Source: Anaerolineae bacterium (GTDB lineage: Bacteria; Chloroflexota; Anaerolineae; Aggregatilineales; Phototrophicaceae). Taken from it: a stretch of DNA of 14,394 nt. The notes below the pieces were generated by a model. That model was not told the origin of the DNA and ran no database searches. It saw nothing but the letters and a program-made list of their open reading frames with translations. Position 1 is the first letter of the stretch. Each line of letters opens with the position of its first letter. Positions 1-7,040 of the stretch are shown here, in pieces. The position numbers were made by a program, and so were the translations under genes. Location: assembly GCA_028284565.1 (NCBI GenBank), contig JANQRM010000375.1, forward strand, positions 1-14,394. Reading direction: 5' to 3'.

Positions 1-435
1 TTGAAACGCAAGGGTTGTGACTTCTCCAATCGCAATATGGTCGGGGTGACCATATGCGCCATCGGGTCCAAAGGTAACGATCATATCTGGGCGAAACACC
101 AGAATGGCATCTGTTACCCGCTGGATCAATTCGGGTCGATTGATCGTCGCCAAAGCACCGTCGGGATAATCCCAACATTCCATCTCTTCGACACCCAAAG
201 TTTGGCAGGCTTGTTGCAGTTCGTCACGCCGTACATCACCCAAACTATCCCGAGTCGCCCGTTCAATATCATGAATTTGTCCCGCTTCGCCACGAGTCGC
301 TGAGATAATTTTCGTGTATGTGCCAATCGCATTGTATTTGGCTAAGGTTCCTCCCATGCAAAAGACTTCATCGTCGGGATGGGCAAATATGCCCAGCATC
401 CGTTGTTGGGATAGGGGACGTGATGACTCGTTCAT
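1..435 (-). CDS. PIG-L/LmbE family deacetylase, N-terminal 145 residues (runs off window start)
   Basis: This is the first 145 codons of a gene that continues past the left edge. The protein carries the two signatures of the PIG-L (LmbE-like, N-acetylglucosaminyl deacetylase) fold: AHPDDE at residues 18-23 and GPDGAYGHPDH at 123-133, with HPDH at 130-133. In the family these supply the Zn-binding residues and the catalytic Asp. Known members hydrolyse N-acetyl groups from GlcNAc-type sugars, as in MshB and BshB of mycothiol and bacillithiol synthesis. Which substrate this one uses cannot be told. The ATG at 435 follows AGAGG at good spacing. The hydrophobic strand just before AHPDDE (MLGIF) is typical, and there is no signal peptide, so it is probably cytosolic. 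It is divergent from the thioesterase at 563. Confidence 0.9.
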   Translation of the reverse strand, partial: MNESSRPLSQQRMLGIFAHPDDEVFCMGGTLAKYNAIGTYTKIISATRGEAGQIHDIERATRDSLGDVRRDELQQACQTLGVEEMECWDYPDGALATINRPELIQRVTDAILVFRPDMIVTFGPDGAYGHPDHIAIGEVTTLAFQ

Positions 436-491
436 ACGACCTCTTCTCGTGAGATAGGCTTAACTCAGCAGACACAATTGGATAGGGTTTT

Positions 492-521
492 TTGACAAGC
501 CATTGAATGAAATAGTACATT
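492..521 (+). promoter_or_regulatory. Candidate sigma70-type promoter of the PaaI-like thioesterase
   Basis: A perfect TTGACA (492-497) is followed 18 bp later by TACATT (516-521, 4 of 6 matches to TATAAT). Transcription would start near 528, about 35 nt before the ATG at 563. This placement argues against the longer TTG start at 503, which lies inside the promoter. Confidence 0.45.
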
Positions 522-562
522 CTCAAGTATCATTTTACCGTTTCAGACGAGACTCGCCACCT

Positions 563-991
563 ATGCAAGCCAAACATCCCAACTATCAGCAAGTTGTCCG
601 CGAGATATTTCATCAAGCCCCTTTTATTCAAGAATTGGGTATCCAAATTGACCACATAGAAGTTGGCAGAATCGAAACCAGCCTCGACATCCAGCCAAAG
701 CATCTGCAACAAAATGGCTATGTTCATGCCGGAGTCCAAGCAACCATAGCAGATCACACAGCTGGGGCTTGTGCGGGAACACTGGTTGGCGAAGATGAAT
801 TCATCCTCACTGTGGAATTCAAAATCAATCTGCTTCGTCCAGCACTAGGAGAACGCCTGACCTGTATTGCCAATGTCCTCAAACCCGGACATCGCTTCAG
901 TATTGTCGAATCGGAAGTCTTTGCTCATACAGATGACACAAGCAAACTTGTCGCCAAAGCCACCGTCACACTTGCCCATGTTGCGAAATAG
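563..991 (+). CDS. PaaI-type hotdog-fold acyl-CoA thioesterase
   Basis: This 142-residue protein has the usual length of a PaaI/4HBT-family hotdog thioesterase, an enzyme that hydrolyses acyl-CoA or aryl-CoA esters. The family motif, normally HLN-x-x-G-x-x-HGG, reads HLQQNGYVHAGV at residues 48-59. The helix after it, ATIADHTAGACAG, places an acidic residue at D64. The C-terminal half (VEFKINLLRPALGERLTC, then VESEVF and VAKATVTL) matches the conserved beta-strands. An in-frame TTG at 503 would add 20 residues, but those overlap a good promoter and look non-conserved, so ATG 563 was chosen. No strong SD precedes either start. The gene ends only 6 bp from the convergent dioxygenase. The substrate is unknown and no pathway partner is adjacent. 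Confidence 0.85.
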   Translation: MQAKHPNYQQVVREIFHQAPFIQELGIQIDHIEVGRIETSLDIQPKHLQQNGYVHAGVQATIADHTAGACAGTLVGEDEFILTVEFKINLLRPALGERLTCIANVLKPGHRFSIVESEVFAHTDDTSKLVAKATVTLAHVAK

Positions 992-997
992 ACACAG

Positions 998-1735
998 CTA
1001 CCCACTGTCTAAGCGATAGTCAAAGGTCAAAATACTCCGCACTGCCGGAAGAGCCGGGTCAATCGGACGAATGAGGTCGGCTTTGTGCCACGTCTGCTGA
1101 TCGTTAAAGATGTAGGTGTCTAGTATCTCTGTGAGGGTTAATTGATGCAACAATTGCTTATCATTGTCATAGATTGATGCTGTCCCACCCTCCGCATTTT
1201 TATACTCAGCTAGATGCACGGTCACAAACTCCGCCCCATCTTTATGGATGCCCTCTGGTGTTGGATGCCCTGCCTCATCTGCGCTGGCAACGACGCGAAT
1301 CAAATGCACATCCACAATCCAGTTTTGTTGATGATGATATGTATTTAGTGGGAAATGCCGAAAATCAAAGCGTATCAGTTGATGAAGAAAGGGATTCTGT
1401 GCAATGTCGTTTGTGAGCGGGGCAAATTTACGAACAAAGCCCCCTGTCACATGATTAATATCTTTGCTCTGGAAATAATCCACATGGGGTAGAAGCGTCA
1501 GGCTTTCAGTCACGGGTTCAAATTGAAAGCGTCCATACCGCCTAAACCGATACTTGCCATCATTCGGAAGATAGTCATCGGCAGGCAAATCAGCATAATA
1601 TTCCCGCAAATCGTCCCATGCCGATTGCATGGATTTGGATAGTTGAATCGCATCAGCCCGAATGTGGCTATGGTAATGAGTTATCAACTCATCTTGAATC
1701 GGATGTGAGGTCGTAATGTTCATTGTTGTCAGCAC
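998..1735 (-). CDS. 2-oxoglutarate/Fe(II)-dependent dioxygenase, PF10014-like
   Basis: The 245-residue protein resembles the 2OG-Fe_Oxy_2 (PF10014) group, which includes free amino acid hydroxylases such as the Bacillus L-isoleucine 4-hydroxylase IDO. The iron-binding facial triad is visible as H164-x-D166 (GIHKDGAEFV) and H217 (QTWHKAD). R233 in RSILTFDYR is placed to bind 2-oxoglutarate. Upstream elements typical of the group are RFRRYGRF (63-70) and the EGGTASIYD strand (182-190). The reaction would couple oxidative decarboxylation of 2OG to hydroxylation of a small substrate, possibly an amino acid; that is inference from the family. The GTG start at 1735 lies a few bases after AAGGGG. 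An ATG four codons on (1723) is the alternative but is about 16 nt from that SD. The protein looks cytosolic. The gene diverges from the propeller gene at 1873. Confidence 0.82.
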   Translation of the reverse strand: MLTTMNITTSHPIQDELITHYHSHIRADAIQLSKSMQSAWDDLREYYADLPADDYLPNDGKYRFRRYGRFQFEPVTESLTLLPHVDYFQSKDINHVTGGFVRKFAPLTNDIAQNPFLHQLIRFDFRHFPLNTYHHQQNWIVDVHLIRVVASADEAGHPTPEGIHKDGAEFVTVHLAEYKNAEGGTASIYDNDKQLLHQLTLTEILDTYIFNDQQTWHKADLIRPIDPALPAVRSILTFDYRLDSG

Positions 1736-1872
1736 GTTTCCCCTTCTGATTCATGCCTCATCCAATCAATTGTTTCTATACAAGCGTAACGGATTCTTGG
1801 TTGAAACTCCACACTTTTCCAAGCTGATGTATACTTACCCCAAGTTAGCAGACTCTAGCAAGAGAGACACAC

Positions 1873-3852
1873 ATGCAATCACGTCCTACTTCAAACATTC
1901 GTAACCTGCTGTTGGGTTGTTGTCTACTATTATTGTCCCTTGCCTCTAGTCTGCTCCCGCTATCTGCACAGGATGGCTTGAACCTGCCCACCGACCTATA
2001 TGTCTTGCAAACCAACGGACAAATTGATCGCTATGGGATAGGCGTAATTGGTGTTTCGACAATCACGCCTGATGACACCTTTGTCGTCGATTTTGCGGTT
2101 GCGCCTGATGGCAATTGGCTCGCCTATCGTACCCAAGAGGCCCTTTATCTCGACAATATGTTTCGGGAAGAGGATGATATTCAACTTGAAGGGACATCCG
2201 CTAGTGTGCCACCCATTCGGGGACAAGGCGAAACTATTACTTGGTCACCCGATGGCAGTGCGGTTGCTTATACTACACTGACCGGATTGCGTGTTTATTT
2301 CACCACCGGACAATTTTTCGATATCGAGATTTCGCCCTTACTTCATCTCACATGGTCACCCAATGGAACCTATCTCGCAGGCGAAGCAGAGGGCAATATC
2401 TGGTGGATTTATCGCCGTGCGGGGACAGAACTCATCCTCACTAGTGCCATTCCCTTTTCCTACGGCATTGATTGGCTCAACGACTCGCAACTTGTCCTCA
2501 TGCCCGATACAGGCGGGATGTTCATCATGGATTTGGCAAGCGGGAATGCCCAAACGCCACTTCTAGATGCGTCTGCGATCTATCATCGCCCCTTCGTCGA
2601 GCCTGCCGGAACCATTCTCGCTTTCGCAGAAACCCTTAACGATTCATCGCGTGGACAATTGGTTCGTGTTTCTTCAGGTGATACTGGAGCAACCGCCAAT
2701 TTAATTGCAACAGGGGACATCATGCTCGAGAACATCCTCTGGACACCGGGCGGACGTTTGGTCGTGGCGTTTCAAGGAGGCGCACTCGCCCTGATTGACC
2801 CGACAAGTGGTGGAGGTTTTACCCTACCCATTACGAGTGCCGCAACCTATGGCTGGGGAGTGTATCGTCCTAACACCATCGACAGTCTCATACTCTCCCA
2901 AGATGGCTATTTTCTGGCAGAAGATGGGCAGGGAATCGTCCAAGTGTGGCAATTACCCCGCGACAATCGCATTCCCTTCACCGTCACCCCAGCCGAAGCC
3001 AGTATCAAAGCCTATGCCATCTCAGCTAACGGAGACCAAGTAGCATACGTGAGTGACAATCAACTCTTCCTACACACCATCGGCACAGAAGATGACGCTC
3101 AAGCCTTAGTCGCTATCGAAACGACCTTCCGCAACGTTCGATTCAGTCCAGATGGAGGACGCTTGATTTATGTCACGGATAGCACGCCAGACAATCCCGA
3201 AGGGGGTGTTTGGCAACTCGATATCGCATCCAGTGAAACGCAACTCATCCTCCAAAATGGACCCGCCGGGGAAGAAGCTGTCTATGCCCCACCGTTCTAC
3301 CGCAATCCTCAATTCGCGCCTAACATTAACGCCATTCTGGTTGAAGCAGGCGGTGGTGAATCCACGATCTTGCAATTAGTCGATTTGAATACGGGTGAGG
3401 TACTTGATGTGGGGCAATATGATGCGGGCTTTTGGCTACGGGATGGTCGCTTGGTGGTGTATGGCACAGGCATTGGTATCGGCGACCCCCAAGAGAGTAA
3501 TATCACCATCCTAGACATCAACACCCAAGCTGAACCCATTCCCTTATTCACTATCCCCCCAACTGTGCGCGTCGAATCGCTCGAAGAGACCCAACAAGGC
3601 AATCTGCGACTCATCACCCAGCCCAATATCGACGGACCAACACCCCAGCGCGTTGTCAATATTCCCATCAATGGGGATGCCAGTCGTTTACAAGACATCG
3701 GTTTTATCCAGTCCCCACGCTTCTCTAATGATGCGCGTTATATCGCTGGATTAACCCATCCACAAGGTTCACTGATGGTCATGGACACACAAAGTCAAAT
3801 TAACTTTATCATCGCCTTCCCAGCCTCAGTGTGGTCATTTCAATGGCGATAG
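1873..3852 (+). CDS. Exported TolB-like/PD40 beta-propeller protein
   Basis: The protein has 659 residues. A signal peptide is clear: a basic n-region, a Leu-rich core (12-30) and a cleavage-like LSA/QD after residue 32. LGC at 14-16 is not a convincing lipobox because the hydrophobic core continues beyond it. The mature part is built of beta-propeller blades with PD40/WD40-like turns: WSPDG near 122, WSPNG near 159, FSPDG near 422 and FSND near 616. Each is followed by a strand such as AVAYTT or RLIYVTD. This suggests one or two propellers outside the membrane for protein or ligand binding, with no enzymatic motif. The ATG has only a weak AGAGAG upstream. A TATACT hexamer at 1830-1835 could be its -10, without a good -35. 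The stop codon is 1 nt from the convergent pnuC stop. Confidence 0.78.
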   Translation: MQSRPTSNIRNLLLGCCLLLLSLASSLLPLSAQDGLNLPTDLYVLQTNGQIDRYGIGVIGVSTITPDDTFVVDFAVAPDGNWLAYRTQEALYLDNMFREEDDIQLEGTSASVPPIRGQGETITWSPDGSAVAYTTLTGLRVYFTTGQFFDIEISPLLHLTWSPNGTYLAGEAEGNIWWIYRRAGTELILTSAIPFSYGIDWLNDSQLVLMPDTGGMFIMDLASGNAQTPLLDASAIYHRPFVEPAGTILAFAETLNDSSRGQLVRVSSGDTGATANLIATGDIMLENILWTPGGRLVVAFQGGALALIDPTSGGGFTLPITSAATYGWGVYRPNTIDSLILSQDGYFLAEDGQGIVQVWQLPRDNRIPFTVTPAEASIKAYAISANGDQVAYVSDNQLFLHTIGTEDDAQALVAIETTFRNVRFSPDGGRLIYVTDSTPDNPEGGVWQLDIASSETQLILQNGPAGEEAVYAPPFYRNPQFAPNINAILVEAGGGESTILQLVDLNTGEVLDVGQYDAGFWLRDGRLVVYGTGIGIGDPQESNITILDINTQAEPIPLFTIPPTVRVESLEETQQGNLRLITQPNIDGPTPQRVVNIPINGDASRLQDIGFIQSPRFSNDARYIAGLTHPQGSLMVMDTQSQINFIIAFPASVWSFQWR

Positions 3853-3853
3853 G

Positions 3854-4537
3854 TTACGGAGCGGGAGCTAAGACAGGTTCACGACGCTCACTACGATACC
3901 AAGAAACGAATCCATGAATTGCCATAAACAAGAGGGTGACATAGAGCAAAGAGATAAAACGAACCTCGCGCGAGAAATACAAAAAGATGCCAATCACATC
4001 CACAATAATCCAATAGACCCAACTTTCAATGCGCTTTTGTGCCATCAAGAGCATCGCTGTAAAACTCATTATGGTTGTCAAAGCATCCAGATATGGTACT
4101 GCGGCGGGTTCTGGAAATAAGGTCGGGACAATCTCATGTGCTTGGCTCAAGAACCATCCTGTCAAGCCAGATAATATCAGGGTGATAACGACCACAATCA
4201 GGATAGTGCGGGGAATGCTAAAAAAGACGATTTGTTTTTCATCCTCATTCCCAACATCATCATTTCGTAATGCTGTCCGCCACAACCACCAACCATAGGC
4301 ACTTGCTCCCAGATAATATACTTGCTCCAGTGCATCGGCATACAAGCGAATCTGATAGAACAAAATCATATAGAGTATTACACTTACAATTCCTACGGGC
4401 CATGTCAGCATATTACGGCGGGCAATTAACCAGACAGAAGCAAGATACAAAACAGTTCCCACCAGTTCGATATAGCTCAGGGGATAATCAAAAACGGTTA
4501 TGGCTACCGTATCTACACTTAACAAATCCATCGTCAT
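3854..4537 (-). CDS. pnuC: PnuC family nicotinamide riboside transporter
   Basis: The 227-residue polytopic membrane protein carries the PnuC signatures. WPVGI is at 46-50, then LYMILFYQIRLYADALEQVYY (to 75) and GWWLW (82-86). In the second half, TTIMSFTAMLLMAQKRIESW leads into a helix with VDVIGIFLYF (179-188). PnuC proteins facilitate diffusion of nicotinamide riboside (or a related B3 form) across the inner membrane, and intracellular phosphorylation traps it. That kinase is encoded directly upstream by nadR, and the nadR stop and pnuC start share ATGA (4534-4537), which implies translational coupling. An AAGGGAC sequence just before the ATG can act as SD; a second ATG at codon 3 is also possible. 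The Ala/Pro-rich tail is probably cytosolic. Nicotinamide riboside is the likely substrate, judged from its partner. Confidence 0.93.
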   Translation of the reverse strand: MTMDLLSVDTVAITVFDYPLSYIELVGTVLYLASVWLIARRNMLTWPVGIVSVILYMILFYQIRLYADALEQVYYLGASAYGWWLWRTALRNDDVGNEDEKQIVFFSIPRTILIVVVITLILSGLTGWFLSQAHEIVPTLFPEPAAVPYLDALTTIMSFTAMLLMAQKRIESWVYWIIVDVIGIFLYFSREVRFISLLYVTLLFMAIHGFVSWYRSERREPVLAPAP

Positions 4538-5556
4538 GTCCCTTTCTCAAAAAGATAGTCACCCAAATTGTGATACTTCTGAAATCGACTCAGCACCCGA
4601 CGCACTGTCTGAATACGAGTTTCTAAATCACCTTGTAATAGAATATAGGGAAGACGGCGCGCCTTCATATCTGCCACAATTTGCTTCTGGAAAATCTGTC
4701 GGTTCACGTCACCAGACCGATCCCAAGTGTTTGCATAGGGAATATCCACATCACACAAGAACACAAGATCATATCGAGAGACTGCTTGCTGAGCCAATTC
4801 CACCAAGCGAGGATGAACACTTCCATGATAATCGAGTGCAAACATATAGGTTGTTATTGCATTCGTATCAACAAAAAGATATTCATTTGCTTCCACAACA
4901 AGATGGTCTTCCCGCTCCAGATGCCCCTCCGCAATCTCTACTAATTGTTCTGGGGTCAACCGTCGCTCCACCTGATGCACTTCCCAATATTCCCGACCAT
5001 ATTCCGGCATCCATACGGTATCAAAAACAGAAGCCAACTTAGAAGACAAAGTGGTCTTACCCGTGGATGGCGCACCCAAAAACACTACACGAGTAATCAA
5101 ATCTCGATATACTTCGGGCGACACCATCTGTCGATTGTCATAGAGATTAGCTCGAAGCTGGGTACTCGATATGGGATAGTGTTCTCGCTTAGCATCCACC
5201 AAACGATTCACAGCATTCAACGCGCGACTCATATGCTCACCATAAAATTCACTGGAATAGAAATGCGTGATATTGCGAATGTTCAAGCGATTGAGAATGT
5301 AATCTTCATGGCGTTGCCGTATATCCGGTGTATCTCCAACCTCATTGGGACCATCCCATGCTTCAATTACCTGAACTTGAGGATACAAAGTCCGAATCCA
5401 GTTCGCCCGTACAGTTAATGGAGTCGTTGTTGTTTCTGGTGCATCATAAATTATGACTGATACCTGATCCATTTCTCGCAAGGCGGTGTCAATCACATGC
5501 TGATGTCCCCGATGTAGTGGTGCATACTTCCCTAATGTCAGACCATGTGTAGCCAT
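4534..5556 (-). CDS. nadR: NadR-like bifunctional NMN adenylyltransferase / ribosylnicotinamide kinase
   Basis: The 340-residue protein has two domains. The N-terminal nucleotidyltransferase has GKYAPLHRGH with HRGH at 15-18, FYSSEFYGE around 99-107 and ISSTQLR at 129-135. Together these are the NMN adenylyltransferase signatures (NMN + ATP gives NAD). The C-terminal P-loop kinase has GAPSTGKTT at 161-169 and FVDTN near 228-232, as in ribosylnicotinamide kinase (NR to NMN). Enterobacterial NadR carries an N-terminal helix-turn-helix repressor domain; here the protein starts directly with the transferase strand, so a repressor role is unlikely. It is coupled to pnuC by a 4-nt overlap and so forms a two-gene NR salvage operon. 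A minus-strand promoter is visible at 5618-5646. The SD before the ATG is weak (ACGGTAA). Confidence 0.93.
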   Translation of the reverse strand: MATHGLTLGKYAPLHRGHQHVIDTALREMDQVSVIIYDAPETTTTPLTVRANWIRTLYPQVQVIEAWDGPNEVGDTPDIRQRHEDYILNRLNIRNITHFYSSEFYGEHMSRALNAVNRLVDAKREHYPISSTQLRANLYDNRQMVSPEVYRDLITRVVFLGAPSTGKTTLSSKLASVFDTVWMPEYGREYWEVHQVERRLTPEQLVEIAEGHLEREDHLVVEANEYLFVDTNAITTYMFALDYHGSVHPRLVELAQQAVSRYDLVFLCDVDIPYANTWDRSGDVNRQIFQKQIVADMKARRLPYILLQGDLETRIQTVRRVLSRFQKYHNLGDYLFEKGT

Positions 5557-5617
5557 TGATGGTTACCGTGGTATTTTCTCACATCCAATATTTGATATTA
5601 AAGGCTCATAGAAGACC

Positions 5618-5646
5618 ATAATAAATCAAAAGTGTTCAACAATCAA
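5618..5646 (-). promoter_or_regulatory. Candidate promoter of the nadR-pnuC operon
   Basis: On the minus strand, TTGATT (complement of 5641-5646) and TATTAT (complement of 5618-5623) are separated by exactly 17 bp. They match the sigma70 consensus at 4 of 6 and 5 of 6 positions. Transcription would begin near 5611, giving a leader of about 55 nt before the nadR ATG at 5556. No operator or riboswitch-like fold was recognised in that leader. Confidence 0.45.
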
Positions 5647-5655
5647 CAGGAATCC

Positions 5656-5677
5656 TATAATGTTGATAGGTTATAAT
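5656..5677 (+). promoter_or_regulatory. Two TATAAT hexamers upstream of the alpha/beta hydrolase gene
   Basis: Perfect TATAAT hexamers lie at 5656-5661 and 5672-5677 on the plus strand, 35-55 nt before the ATG at 5711, in an AT-rich divergent region. Neither has a convincing -35 at 16-18 bp, so these are -10 candidates only. Confidence 0.35.
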
Positions 5678-5710
5678 ACAAATAATTTTGAGTAACGGGC
5701 TGATAACACT

Positions 5711-6571
5711 ATGACTCAATTGGACTCGAATTTAGATGAATGGCGTGAAGCGGGGACGTGGCTGGATTTTCGGGGGCATCGCATCTTTGTCACCGAAAAA
5801 GGAAAAGGCACACCCATTCTCGTTCTGCATGGCTTCCCAATTGCTAGCTACGATTATGCACGTCTCAGCCCCTTGCTTGAAAAGGATTATCGCCTCATCT
5901 ATTTCGACTTCTTGGGCTATGGCTTTTCCGATAAGCCTCAACATCATCCCTATTCCCTGTTTGAACAAGCGGACATCACCCAACACGTCGCGCAACATTT
6001 CGGCTTCGACTCTGTGAATATCCTCACGCATGACATGGGCAATTCTGTCACACTCGAAATTCTTAAGCGAGGCACACCCATTGTCGAAAATTTGGTGATG
6101 CTTAATGGGAGTGTCTTGCTTGACTATTATCGCCCATTGATTACACAAAAACTGCTCTTGCATCCTGTTATAGGACCCTTGGTGAGTCGCTTTCGCTTAA
6201 TTCGCAAGCCGATGTTTGCCCGACAATTTGGCAAAATCTTCGCCCAACAACCCCCTTCTGAAGAGATAGACGCTTTTTGGAAATTGATCGGTTACAACGA
6301 TGGTATGGCAAATTATCATCTGCTGATTCGCTATCTCAATGAACGCTTGGTGCATCAACATACATGGCTCGAGGCATTAGAAACACACACTGCGCCCTTA
6401 ACCGTCGTCTGGGGACAGCTGGACCCCGTTGCCGTACCCAAAATAGCAGAAGAAGGCATCTTAAAACGGCGGACGGATACAACTTACATTCCTCTCCACG
6501 ACATCGGGCATTTTCCTCAATGGGAAGCACCTCAACACATTGCCGACGCAGTACGCCAAGCAATACACTAA
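5711..6571 (+). CDS. Alpha/beta hydrolase with Asp nucleophile (epoxide hydrolase / dehalogenase / MEST-like)
   Basis: The 286-residue protein has a complete alpha/beta-hydrolase core: LHGFP at 39-43 (oxyanion region), FDFLGYGFSDKP at 65-76, the nucleophile elbow THDMGNS at 106-112, WGQLDPV with D238, and the catalytic HDIGH with H267. The elbow carries Asp (D108) where lipases and esterases have Ser. This is the arrangement of haloalkane dehalogenases, soluble epoxide hydrolases and the MEST-like branch, in which Asp forms a covalent alkyl-ester intermediate. The DMGNS elbow differs from the HDWG of classical members, so the activity cannot be named. A cap domain fits between about 135 and 215. 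No signal peptide or strong SD is seen. The next gene, a response regulator, has its own possible promoter, so they need not be co-transcribed. Confidence 0.85.
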   Translation: MTQLDSNLDEWREAGTWLDFRGHRIFVTEKGKGTPILVLHGFPIASYDYARLSPLLEKDYRLIYFDFLGYGFSDKPQHHPYSLFEQADITQHVAQHFGFDSVNILTHDMGNSVTLEILKRGTPIVENLVMLNGSVLLDYYRPLITQKLLLHPVIGPLVSRFRLIRKPMFARQFGKIFAQQPPSEEIDAFWKLIGYNDGMANYHLLIRYLNERLVHQHTWLEALETHTAPLTVVWGQLDPVAVPKIAEEGILKRRTDTTYIPLHDIGHFPQWEAPQHIADAVRQAIH

Positions 6572-6596
6572 TAATATTGAAAAACAATCTTGTATA

Positions 6597-6626
6597 TTGG
6601 CGTAAAGTATCGAATCCTTATATCAT
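6597..6626 (+). promoter_or_regulatory. Candidate promoter of the receiver-domain gene
   Basis: TTGGCG (6597-6602) and TATCAT (6621-6626) are 18 bp apart, between the hydrolase stop and the response regulator start. Transcription would start near 6633, about 30 nt before the ATG at 6663. The match is moderate. Confidence 0.3.
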
Positions 6627-6662
6627 GACATTCCATATCGGTTGGTTTGGGGATAACGGTAG

Positions 6663-7040
6663 ATGACAAGTCGTGTCCTTGTATTGGAAGATGAAAAAAC
6701 CCTGCTACGTCTGTACACAAAGGGACTAAAAAGTGAAGGTTTCGAGGTGCTTCCTGTCGAAACCATGCAGGAAGCAGAGGCACTCCTCGAAAGCGAGACT
6801 ATCGATTGTTGGGTATCTGATATTAACTTGGGTTTTGTGCAGGGTTTAAATACACTGACGAAATTGTATCGCACACGCCAGTCCAAAGGGGTGCAAATCG
6901 TCGTAATTTCTGCCGCGATGGATACCTATCAATACCACTGTAAAGACCTTAAACTTGACTATCTTGCAAAGCCTGTATCTTACAAAGTCTTAGCTCAGCG
7001 AATCCGTAATATCCTCAATCAAGCGGGAGACACCAATTAG
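6663..7040 (+). CDS. Single-domain (receiver-only) response regulator
   Basis: The 125-residue protein is one CheY-like receiver domain with no output domain. It has the acidic pocket E9-D10-E11 (VLVLEDEKTLL), the phosphoacceptor D53 (VSDINLG), S83 in the Thr/Ser switch position (VVISAA) and K103 in LAKPV. All residues needed for phosphotransfer are present, so it is probably active as a phospho-switch or phosphorelay intermediate. No histidine kinase or output partner is encoded nearby. The tail after the last helix is short (NQAGDTN). Its last 51 bp, covering the final helix, are overlapped on the opposite strand by the end of the Uma2 gene. The SD is weak: GGGG lies about 11 nt upstream of the ATG. 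Confidence 0.9.
   Translation: MTSRVLVLEDEKTLLRLYTKGLKSEGFEVLPVETMQEAEALLESETIDCWVSDINLGFVQGLNTLTKLYRTRQSKGVQIVVISAAMDTYQYHCKDLKLDYLAKPVSYKVLAQRIRNILNQAGDTN

Noticed and set aside
503..562. TTG start extending the PaaI thioesterase by 20 residues
   Set aside because: The TTG lies inside a TTGACA-18-TACATT promoter, the added residues are unlike the family, and ATG 563 gives the usual length.
1716..1904. 62-codon plus-strand ORF overlapping the dioxygenase start and propeller start
   Set aside because: It has no SD or family feature and covers the divergent promoter region and both gene starts.
1885..1923. Lipoprotein signal (LLGC) in the propeller protein
   Set aside because: The hydrophobic core continues for about 14 residues past the Cys, and a better type I cleavage site (LSA/QD) follows.
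4500..5418. Long plus-strand ORFs opposite nadR (180 and 157 codons)
   Set aside because: The minus-strand frame encodes an unmistakable NadR with all motifs; these are shadow frames.
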